Positions 36,147 through 45,884 of a stretch of 64,000 nucleotides of DNA are shown in pieces (positions within the stretch are counted from its first letter, which is position 1; the number at the start of each line of letters is the position of its first letter). Below the pieces are notes generated by a model. That model did not search any database and was not told the DNA's origin. It saw nothing but the letters and a program-made list of their open reading frames with translations. Source of the stretch: Cucumis sativus (Eukaryota > Streptophyta > Magnoliopsida > Cucurbitales > Cucurbitaceae); NCBI RefSeq assembly GCF_000004075.3, contig NC_026655.2, positions 24,475,489 through 24,539,488 on the forward strand, read 5' to 3'. A program made the translations under genes and the position numbers.

Positions 36147-38138
36147 ATGGCGATCAGTAAGTCTAACCAAGTCTTTTCTTCCATTTTAATGTTTCTTCAT
36201 TTTACATATGTTCTTGTTTTTTGCCTACCTTTATTAAGTGCCTTTTTTGGAGTTTCTGTGGGTTTGTGTCGACAACAATATTTCTCACATATTTTGGTTC
36301 TTTAGGGCTTATGTTTGAGAACTCATGTGACATTGGGGTTTTCTCCAAGCTCACTAATGCTTACTGCTTGGTTGCAATTGGTGGCTCTGAGAATTTCTAC
36401 AGGTTCTTCCTTTTCCTGTTTCCTAATCGTGTTTCTGTATCTTTTGAAATAGAAGCAATTTCTTACAAATGTTTTTTTTAATGTTTAGTACCTTTGAAAC
36501 TGAAATACGTGGTGTCATTCCGGTTGTTAAAGCATCTATTGGTGGGACTCGCATTATTGGCCGTCTATGTGCTGGTTCGTAAAGCTTACTCACATTTTTT
36601 GCCTATCTTTTGAAGGAAGAGTACCCCTCAATAGAGTGAGTCCTAAACTATCCATCTTCATGTTACCATAACATTGCTTTTACTCCTTATTGTAGGAAAC
36701 AAAAATGGGCTTCTTGTACCACACACCACTACGGATCAAGGTAAGCTTTTCTATCTTTTATTAGTTGAGTTGTATACTTGTACCACATCTCTTTGAATGC
36801 CTTTGTATCTTTCTATTATAGTGTAACAGATTTTTGATTCGATGCTAATGGAATTAAAAACAATGTCCTGCTTTTAAATTTTCTACTTATGATGTTTGAC
36901 TCTGGTCATTTACTCTTTTTTGTATTAATGATGCCTAACTCTACCTGTTTAAATGATAAAATTGTAAATGGTTACAACTTTGATCAACAAGAGTCTTGGC
37001 CGATTATTGTCATGTATGATTGCATTGTGAGTTCGATTATTGAATTTTGAACCTCTATTTCGAGGTTTTATTTTGTGGTGTCGATGAAGCCTAAACATTT
37101 CTTAGGTGATCCTAAGCATCCTTACTCGTCGGCTGTGTTTTCCACTGCCTTTTCTTACTTCCTTTGTTATATTTTTTCTCCATGTATCTAATCTCACGAT
37201 CAATTGGTGAAATTGTATGGCCAAATTGCTTAACTGACATTATGTTCCTATTGTTTGCATTTTGAAGAACTTCAGCACTTGAGGAACAGTTTGCCTGACC
37301 AAGTTGTTGTTCAACGTATACAAGAGAGACTGTCTGCTTTGGGAAACACGATTGCTTGTAATGATCACGTTGCTCTCGCACATTCTGATCTTGATCGGGT
37401 ATTTTCCTGGCTTATTCTTCTAGTCTCACTTGTTCCATCACCATCAAATGTTCATGAAAGAGCTTGTACACTCCTTGGAAGCAATGGCTTCTTTTGAGCA
37501 GTCGTTAATTTTTACTTTTTAAGCACACATCGCAATAAAGACAAGATATTGTACATAACATGGACTATGATTGCATTGCCTTTTTAAATGACATGTCTGG
37601 ACTTCGAGATTAGTTTAGTTCTGTCATCCATTCTTTTTCATTGATCAGGAAACTGAAGAGCTCATCGCTGATGTTCTTGGAGTAGAGGTCTTTAGGCAGA
37701 CAGTAGCAGGCAACGTTCTCGTGGGAAGCTACTCTAGTTTTACGAATAGGGGAGGCTTGGTAACATTCACCTTTCTTGCTAGTTGCTCCTAAGTGTAGTC
37801 TCTAAATTGATCTTCATTCCCTCAACTTCATGTTAAAGATCTAGTTCCCAAAAAGTTGAAGTTGTGCTTGTATTCTGTAGGTTCATCCACATACATCCGT
37901 TGAAGATTTGGACGAGCTATCAACCCTTCTTCAGGTCCCGTTAGTCGCTGGAACCGTGAATCGTGGAAGTGAAGTGATTGCGGCTGGATTAACAGCAAAT
38001 GACTGGACTGCATTTTGTGGTTCGGACACCACTGCCACCGAGTTATCGGTCATCGAGAATGTTTTCAAATTGAGGGAGGCTCAACCAAGCTCCATTGTCG
38101 AAGAAATGAGGAAGTCGTTGATTGACAGTCATGTGTGA
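36147..38138 (+). CDS. EIF6: Eukaryotic translation initiation factor 6 (eIF6)
   Basis: eIF6 binds the 60S subunit, is needed for its biogenesis and blocks premature joining with 40S. Seven exons: 36147-36156, 36306-36402, 36489-36574, 36696-36740, 37268-37398, 37649-37759 and 37881-38138. They total 738 bases, exactly 245 residues plus stop, the standard length of the protein. The first exon codes only MAI plus one base; the next gives [27 protein letters not shown] in pieces of the family sequence. Later landmarks are [53 protein letters not shown] and the end [10 protein letters not shown]. The acceptor of exon 5 (TTTTGAAG) has a weak pyrimidine tract but keeps the conserved EELQHLRN-type reading. 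Intact and very likely functional. Confidence 0.95.
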
Positions 38139-39377
38139 GGAGTTTCTTCTTCTACACTTGAGATTTGCAAGCAATTAATTGTTATTACTCTTATCTTTAT
38201 CTTCTTCTGCTATATTTAATGACATTGTGAGTGAAATTGGAGTTGTATATATACTTTGGTATCATCGTCTTGGTCTTGTATTATTGTTACCATTACCGAA
38301 AGTCGATCAGTAACGATATCTGTAATAATAACAATACTTATGATATATTTATCATTCTCTTGCTATAACAGTATGATAGTATTTGTAACTGTGATGGACA
38401 ACAATTGGAAATTCCTTCTAACGGTATCTAGAAAAAAGCTTATAAATCTCATAATTTTCAAGCACAATTAGATTGATCATCCTCAATTTTGTAATTAGAT
38501 TACGTTTACTAACTAAGAATTTGGATGTGGATCTAGCATTTTATTTTATTTTATTTTTGTCATATATATATAAACAAAGAGAGATTCTGTGTAAAAGAAA
38601 GAGTTATTATTTTATTTTTGTCAATTATAGATAGAATCTTTTTTGAGGTTTTGAATTTAGTTACATTGTATCTGAAGTTATTAATTTCTTATTATTCTCT
38701 TCTCTTTTGTCTCTTTTCAATTTTTTATTTAAATGAAGTATATTCCATATTGAAAATAAACAATTTTTATTGTGAAGTAATAATATATCATCTTTTCCTT
38801 TTCTTTTCATCCTCTTTTGTTTTCAATACTCAGCTCAAGAGCTTAAATCACCATTAAATCAATATTAATCAATGAGTAAAATCAATATTAATCGAAAAAG
38901 AACGTTTGCACACTTGATCTTCAATTCTAATACCATGCAAATCATAACTCGTTAGTCCGTAAACATTAAGAGATTGTGTTTATTTAGTTTCAAAATTTTA
39001 AAGTGAATATCTACGTACTTTATCTCCAAACTTCGAACTAATTTATTAAGTTACTAAACTTTAACGTATTTAAAAAAATATACATGTATATGTTGTTAGA
39101 TATATAAAACAAAATTGAAGATTTATTAGACATAATGCTTTTAACTTATTCTCCTAAACCTACTACTTATGTATATGTCTAACACAAAATTAAAAGTTCA
39201 TAAACCTACTAGCTAAACATGTACATTTTAAAGTTCAAAAACTAAATAGACAAGCCCTATAATTTAGTTATATCGGCACTTTTAACACTCTTTCATACCA
39301 TGCGCGTATGTGTATATATATACACGTAACTAAGTGTGTGTTGCAACAAACAACATTATTACATTATTACATTGTTG
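38139..39377. other. Intergenic between eIF6 and NF-YB copy B
   Basis: AT-rich, no gene seen. Around 39010-39250 there is a scrap of a dispersed repeat (TTACTAAACTTTAACG... and TAAAAGTTCATAAACC). A short TATA element (GTGTATATATATACACG) at about 39310-39325 precedes NF-YB copy B. Confidence 0.5.
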
Positions 39378-39749
39378 ATGAGAAGGAATACTATGGGAGA
39401 GAATTGGGAAAGTCTTCAACTACCAATAGCCAATGTTGAGAGAATAATGAAGAAGATAGTTCCAGAAAAGGGAAAGATTTCAAAAGAAGCCAAGAAGAGA
39501 ATGCAAGAATGTGCGAATGAGTTCATTAACTTTGTCACAAGTGAAGCAGCACAAAGATGTCAGAATGAGAATAGAAGAACTCTCAATGGTGATGATATCT
39601 ATTGGGCATTTGATTCTCTTGGCTTAGATAATTATGCTGAGGCTTCTTCCAAGTACCTGCTTAAGTTCAGAGAAGCTGAGAGAATCAAAGCTTCTGATAA
39701 AGCTATTATTACTTTCCAAGATCAACATGCAGGAGAAGAGGATCAATGA
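39378..39749 (+). CDS. NFYB: NF-YB (CBF/HAP3) subunit, copy B, NF-YB4/5-like
   Basis: Single exon, 123 residues from the first ATG (MRRNTMGENW) or 118 from the ATG at 39393 (MGENW). The second has the better context (A at -3, G at +4) and aligns more closely with copy A, so it is a real alternative. The frame extends upstream only to a GTG. The histone-fold domain (LPIANVERIMKKIVPEKGK to REAERIK) differs from copy A at 8 of 90 residues by hand alignment; the DNA also matches closely, while the flanks and tails do not. This is a dispersed tandem pair around eIF6. Function as for copy A: partner of NF-YC. The tail (FQDQHAGEEDQ) is acidic, while that of copy A is not. Confidence 0.92.
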   Translation: MRRNTMGENWESLQLPIANVERIMKKIVPEKGKISKEAKKRMQECANEFINFVTSEAAQRCQNENRRTLNGDDIYWAFDSLGLDNYAEASSKYLLKFREAERIKASDKAIITFQDQHAGEEDQ

Positions 39750-40628
39750 GTACAATATGATGAACATCAATTATCATAAAGAGCTAATATTAGTATCAAA
39801 TACTTTTTCTTGTTTTTTCCAGTCTTTTTGTTTCTCGTTCTTTTTCGAAGTTTCTCGGGGTTTTCAATGTGGTCGGTTTTGTGCAGTTGAACGTATGAAA
39901 GAAACCATACGAGTGTTCGGGACATGAAAATTTTAGAATCTACATTCGAATTGTCAAACTTGTGCCATTTGATCGATTTTTTTAATACTCTTGGTATGTT
40001 TCTCTCATTTTCTTTCGCATTGGTATGAAAGGTTTAGAAAACAAAACAAATAGCAGCTATGGAAGTAGGTTGAGGAGCTATAAAGATATTTTTGATTTTG
40101 TATCAACTGGTTATTAGAATCATCGGTTTTGACTTTGAGCTTAATAGTATGATAATGAACTCTGGTTTAGTCTAATTAAATAATAATAAAACTTTCACGT
40201 AGTAAAATATGTTTCGTTATAATGGCATAAATTTTCAAAAGAAGTATCTAAATTAAGCATTTGATTGAGCACTACCATCAACTTTGTATCATCTTTCACA
40301 CTCTCGATGAATTTTTTAACTTATTATTAGTTAAACCAAGTTGATGACTAACAAAGTCAAATGAAAGATAGGAAATGAATGAGCAAATTCATGTGGGGAA
40401 AACAAATTTTTGTTGTAACATCTTTTATTGGGTAATTAAGAAGGTGTTTAAGGATAAGTTTGAACTAAATTAAAGATGTTTGCAAAATTTAACAAAAGTA
40501 GTTCATATAGATAAAATGTTTGAGGGTTAATTAAATTCATTAACTTTTTTTTTTCTATTTTTAAATCTATATATTAACAACTAGAAGACCGTACAAATAT
40601 AGATCGAAAAGAACTTTGATTGTTTCCC
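39750..40628. other. Intergenic between NF-YB copy B and the beta-galactosidase gene
   Basis: No gene seen. The first 200 bases are probably the 3' untranslated part of copy B. Confidence 0.5.
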
Positions 40629-40640
40629 TATATATATAAA
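40629..40640 (+). promoter_or_regulatory. TATA box of the beta-galactosidase gene
   Basis: CTATATATATAAACAC is a good plant TATA element. It ends only 17 bases before the first ATG at 40658, so a start site 25-35 bases downstream of it would fall at or beyond that ATG. Confidence 0.5.
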
Positions 40641-40657
40641 CACATAATTCAACGCAA

Positions 40658-43168
40658 ATGAATAAACCAAGCATAATTGTAATTTCAAAGATGCTTAACC
40701 ATCAATGGCTTGTTTTTTCTCTCGTTGTAACTTTAGCTTGTTTTTATTTTTGTAAAGGAGACAATGTCTCTTATGATTCAAATGCAATAATTATCAATGG
40801 CGAACGACGTGTGATTTTGTCAGGTTCAATGCATTATCCACGCAGCACTGAAGCAATGTGGCCTGATCTTATTCAAAAAGCTAAAGATGGTGGACTTGAT
40901 GCAATAGAGACATACATTTTTTGGGATCGTCATGAACCTCAACGACGAAAATATGATTTCACTGGACGACTAGATTTTATCAAATTTTTTCAACTTGTTC
41001 AAGATGCTGGATTATATGTCGTGATGAGGATTGGTCCGTATGTGTGTGCAGAATGGAACTACGGAGGCTTTCCATTGTGGTTGCATAATTTGCCAGGAAT
41101 CCAATTTCGAACGGACAATCAAGTCTACAAGAATGAAATGCAAACTTTTACAACAAAGATAGTGAACATGTGTAAACAAGCCAACCTCTTTGCATCCCAA
41201 GGAGGACCAATAATATTAGCTCAAATTGAAAACGAGTATGGAAATGTGATGACACCATATGGAAATGCAGGAAAATCATATATCAATTGGTGCGCTCAAA
41301 TGGCCGAATCTCTCAATATTGGTATTCCATGGATCATGTGTCAACAGAATGATGCTCCACAACCTATCATTAATACATGTAACGGGTTCTATTGTGATTA
41401 TGACTTTAGTCCTAACAATCCCAAGAGCCCAAAAATGTTTACCGAAAATTGGGTGGGATGGTTCAAGAAATGGGGTGACAAAGACCCATATAGAAGTCCA
41501 GAAGATGTAGCTTTTGCTGTGGCAAGATTTTTTCAATCTGGTGGGGTGTTTAATAATTATTACATGTATCATGGAGGCACAAACTTTGGAAGAACAGCAG
41601 GAGGTCCATTCATCACTACGTCTTATGATTACAATGCCCCACTTGATGAATATGGAAACTTGAACCAACCAAAATGGGGACATCTTAAACAACTTCATGC
41701 ATCCATCAAAATGGGAGAGAAGATTCTTACTAACAGCACCCGTTCAGACCAAAAAATTAGTAGCTTTGTAACTTTAACAAAATTCTCTAACCCAACATCA
41801 GGCGAGAGATTTTGCTTTTTAAGCAACACAGATAACAAGAATGATGCTACCATAGATTTGCAAGCAGATGGAAAGTATTTTGTACCAGCTTGGTCTGTGA
41901 GCATTCTAGACGGTTGCAACAAAGAGGTATTCAACACTGCAAAGATCAATTCTCAAACATCTATGTTTGTAAAGGTGCAGAATAAGAAAGAAAATGCTCA
42001 ATTCTCGTGGGTTTGGGCTCCAGAGCCCATGAGAGATACTCTACAAGGAAAAGGTACATTTAAGGCAAACCTTCTCTTAGAACAAAAAGGAACCACCGTT
42101 GATTTCAGTGACTATTTGTGGTACATGACGAATATTGACTCAAATGCAACATCTTCACTTCAAAACGTAACTCTCCAGGTGAATACAAAAGGTCATATGC
42201 TTCATGCCTTTGTGAATAGAAGATACATCGGGTCACAATGGAGAAGCAATGGTCAGAGCTTTGTATTTGAAAAACCTATTCTAATAAAACCGGGGACTAA
42301 CACCATAACCCTTTTGAGTGCCACAGTAGGATTGAAAAATTACGATGCATTTTATGACACTGTACCAACTGGAATTGATGGAGGACCCATTTATCTAATT
42401 GGAGATGGAAATGTCAAAATTGATTTATCATCAAATTTATGGTCTTATAAGGTTGGATTAAATGGAGAAATGAAGCAACTTTACAACCCGGTGTTCTCAC
42501 AAAGAACAAATTGGAGCACGATAAATCAAAAGTCTATTGGAAGGAGAATGACATGGTACAAAACCAGCTTCAAAACACCTTCAGGAATTGACCGTGTAAC
42601 ATTAGACATGCAAGGAATGGGAAAAGGTCAAGCTTGGGTAAATGGACAAAGCATAGGTCGTTTTTGGCCTTCTTTCATTGCAAGCAATGATAGTTGCAGT
42701 ACAACATGTGACTACAGAGGTGCATACAACCCCAGCAAATGTGTTGAAAATTGTGGAAATCCTTCACAGAGATGGTATCACATTCCAAGATCTTTTCTAT
42801 CAGATGACACAAACACATTAGTTTTATTTGAAGAAATCGGTGGAAATCCTCAACAAGTCTCCGTTCAAACAATCACTATAGGAACTATATGTGGAAATGC
42901 TAATGAAGGAAGTACATTAGAGTTGTCTTGTCAAGGAGGACACATCATCTCCGAAATTCAGTTTGCTAGCTATGGAAATCCAGAAGGAAAATGTGGTTCA
43001 TTCAAACAAGGCTCATGGCATGTAATAAACAGTGCTATTTTGGTGGAAAAGCTCTGCATTGGAAGGGAAAGTTGTTCGATTGATGTATCTGCAAAGTCGT
43101 TTGGATTAGGCGATGTTACAAACCTATCTGCAAGACTAGCCATTCAAGCACTATGCTCAAAGAGTTGA
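40658..43168 (+). CDS. BGAL: Beta-galactosidase, glycoside hydrolase family 35, intronless
   Basis: Secreted cell-wall enzyme removing terminal beta-galactosyl residues from wall polysaccharides or glycoproteins. One uninterrupted frame of 836 residues. A signal peptide spans about 12-34 (MLNHQWLVFSLVVTLACFYF). The GH35 catalytic domain begins YDSNAIIINGERRVILSGS. The acid/base is Glu193 in GGPIILAQIENEYG and the nucleophile Glu263 in MFTENWVGWF, both intact. Beta-sandwich domains follow, with SQRWYHIPRSFL, and a C-terminal SUEL-type galactose-binding lectin domain (about 746-836, GGHIISEIQFASYGNPEGKC). Layout and length fit BGAL7/15-like proteins. Oddity: plant relatives usually have more than 15 introns and this has none, suggesting an old retrocopy that stayed intact. 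The ATG at 40691 may be the true start given the TATA position. AATAAA lies at 43194-43199. Confidence 0.93.
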   Translation: MNKPSIIVISKMLNHQWLVFSLVVTLACFYFCKGDNVSYDSNAIIINGERRVILSGSMHYPRSTEAMWPDLIQKAKDGGLDAIETYIFWDRHEPQRRKYDFTGRLDFIKFFQLVQDAGLYVVMRIGPYVCAEWNYGGFPLWLHNLPGIQFRTDNQVYKNEMQTFTTKIVNMCKQANLFASQGGPIILAQIENEYGNVMTPYGNAGKSYINWCAQMAESLNIGIPWIMCQQNDAPQPIINTCNGFYCDYDFSPNNPKSPKMFTENWVGWFKKWGDKDPYRSPEDVAFAVARFFQSGGVFNNYYMYHGGTNFGRTAGGPFITTSYDYNAPLDEYGNLNQPKWGHLKQLHASIKMGEKILTNSTRSDQKISSFVTLTKFSNPTSGERFCFLSNTDNKNDATIDLQADGKYFVPAWSVSILDGCNKEVFNTAKINSQTSMFVKVQNKKENAQFSWVWAPEPMRDTLQGKGTFKANLLLEQKGTTVDFSDYLWYMTNIDSNATSSLQNVTLQVNTKGHMLHAFVNRRYIGSQWRSNGQSFVFEKPILIKPGTNTITLLSATVGLKNYDAFYDTVPTGIDGGPIYLIGDGNVKIDLSSNLWSYKVGLNGEMKQLYNPVFSQRTNWSTINQKSIGRRMTWYKTSFKTPSGIDRVTLDMQGMGKGQAWVNGQSIGRFWPSFIASNDSCSTTCDYRGAYNPSKCVENCGNPSQRWYHIPRSFLSDDTNTLVLFEEIGGNPQQVSVQTITIGTICGNANEGSTLELSCQGGHIISEIQFASYGNPEGKCGSFKQGSWHVINSAILVEKLCIGRESCSIDVSAKSFGLGDVTNLSARLAIQALCSKS

Positions 43169-45884
43169 GTGATGTAATACATTCTTTATATATAATAAAT
43201 GTTAATTAATTGTTAGCCAACCAAGTACTTTTATTTATTTCCTCTTAGTGGTATAATCTACTAATCACAATCTTAATACATTTCAAAAAAATAAATAAAT
43301 AAAACAACTAACAAAGTTCTTAGTTTTTTTCTAATTTAAATTAAACATTTTAAATGCTATATATATTATTTTACTTTATAGTCAAAATGAGTCATATAAA
43401 CCTTATCATATTTTTAATAAATGAACTCAAATCTCAAATTGTTAAATTCAATTATGATGAGTGGATGAGTTGACATTTTCAACCCAAAAATGGCTTTAGA
43501 AAGATTCCTTTCAACTATAGTTTACATTTTATTTTGATCCTTCTTTCTTAGGGTTTTTTTATTCCATTTTCAAAAAACTTATTTTAATTTTCAAAACTTT
43601 AAAAAAGAATATAATTAATTAGTACTATGTTAATATACATCATATTCTATCCCGTTTGTTAGTTTTGCTCAACCGTAATTTTCATATGCAGTCTTATTTT
43701 ATAGAGGTTGAAAGTTCGATCTCTCATTTTCACAGAAGATCTCATATCGATAAAGATAATTGTACTCACGTATAAACTCTTTGACTCATAGTTTAAAAAA
43801 TAATAATATATCAAAAGCTAGAAGACCACAAGCTATTAGTTAATCTTGATTTGTCTATAGATTAATCTCAAAGTAACTATGAAACTTTGAACCAAACTAC
43901 AAAATTATTATAGTTAGAACAATTTAAAAGTAATAATAGACTGTTTTTTCCTTTGATCCAATAACTTTTCAAGAATGTTCCTTTTAAGAATTGATAGCTA
44001 CCAATATATTATATATTACCCAAAAAAAAAAAATCATTATTAGCACTATATTGTTTACTAAATCATTATCATATTGTTATGAGTTATGAGTATGAGTAAT
44101 GCCTTAATTTTCATCACATTCTTTTAATACAAAAGTTATAAAAGCCAAAAGACACACATGCCTTCATGTGATAGAGGTAGGCATGTAACTTGCCTTTTGC
44201 ATCTTCCAATGTGCTTCAACATGTACACATTCATCTCTTTTTTTTTTCATGGACTTACCTACTTTTAGGCTAATCTAAATCATATTATAAATTTATGAGA
44301 ATGGAATTAATACTTTATATAAGCCAAGCAACTTTGATTAGGTCAATCCTATGTCCAGCTTTGATTAGGTCCATTTTAAATAACACATTATTCATACAAA
44401 TCAAAGTGAAGATTATTCATACAAATCAATATAACTCACATGTTTTCTAGAAAATCTAGGCTTAATTTTAAAATCAATTTTAAAATTTTATGATGCACTC
44501 ACAAAAGAGAAAATTGCACTTTGTTGATGCTCTTCTCTGGTACCGTATATACTTGTATGCAAACAAATGACAGAAAAAAACTAATGCAAATTTGAACTTA
44601 TGAGTTGAATCGCTGTGGTGACCTCAAATCATTGTTAAACAGTAAACTTGTACATTCTTCAAATCATTGTTTGATTGTATCACGATATTAGTTTGAGTTT
44701 CGTTGCTATTAGTTCTCTTTTTTCTCCCTACTTGTCAAAGGAATTCTCAAATTCCCTTCACTATCCGAGACATAAAATCAAAATATATAATTTTAATATG
44801 AAATACGATAAACAAATACTTAATTGCACCTCCAGGCACATACAAAATAACAAAAACAAACTTTTTAAAAAGAAAATGTTATACAGCAATTTTATGATTG
44901 AACACTTTGTGAACTACACCTTTTTGGAATGTAACTTATGGTACACCCGAGTATTTTTCTAATACGGTTTATTGGCATATGCTATATTAGTATAAGGGTT
45001 GAAAATTGAGAGTGAAAATAAAAGGAAGCCGTTCAATTATGCCATTCATTTTGTATCCCTCCAACTAAGCACTAAATCTATCTAAATCCTCCAAATTTGA
45101 AAGGAAGAAAGAAAGAAAGGTCGAGATTGCCATTAATGCTTAATAACATGCTTTATAAGGACTCAGAATATATAGATCAGACGAAATGAAACTGTTCTAA
45201 AGTAATGTCATAACATAATAATATAATTCCAAGAATTAAAGTAAGAACCAAGAAAAAGGTAAGATAATGTACTTGAAACCCTCAACGACAAACGGCTTAA
45301 AGGTTGAGCATTGATACATTTCTGGCATAGCCAATCTCGTTGATGAAAGTTCCTGACACTTGCCAATATAACCATTCAACGTTCTTCATATTCATATGAA
45401 TCAATTTCATTTCAATTCCTAAGAATAATCAGTTCGAGATAACCAGAGAAGAGGTGACAAAAATAAAAGATTAATCACGAAAAAGATAACTGAGGGTAGT
45501 AGAATTCAAGAGTACCTATTGATTTTAGGCCTAAAAGCTGGCTTTCATACAACTCAAAGTTCGTACTAAAAAACCAACCAACAGACAGAAGCAAAATATT
45601 TTAGAAAGCTCATGGAATAGGGAAGAAAGAATCATCTAACATGGTTGAAAAGATAATTATCAGGCCAAGGTGGGTGATTACCAAAAGTAAGGATTCTCAT
45701 TTCCTTAAATACAAGCTTGCTTCCTCTGTTTGTACAATCTCATTAGATTAAGATGCTCTCATTCGCTATACTAGTGCACTTAAAGTTGGTATAAATCCAA
45801 GAGAAGAAACCAATACCGACTATTAAACTGCATGTACATGTCAATGCCGCCAATTGTAGAAAATTTTGATTGAACCCTGTTCTA
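43169..45884. other. Intergenic between the beta-galactosidase and cyclin L genes
   Basis: AT-rich; no gene seen. About 43655-43725 resembles the tRNA-derived relics noted elsewhere (GCTCAACCGTAATT, then GGTTGAAAGTTCGATCTC). Near 44390-44425 a 17-base word (ATTATTCATACAAATCAA) occurs twice in a row. The last few hundred bases are probably the cyclin L 3' untranslated part. Confidence 0.45.

Noticed and set aside
44675-44962. Open frame of 95 codons between beta-galactosidase and cyclin L
   Set aside because: No motif, no splice support, spacer-like composition.
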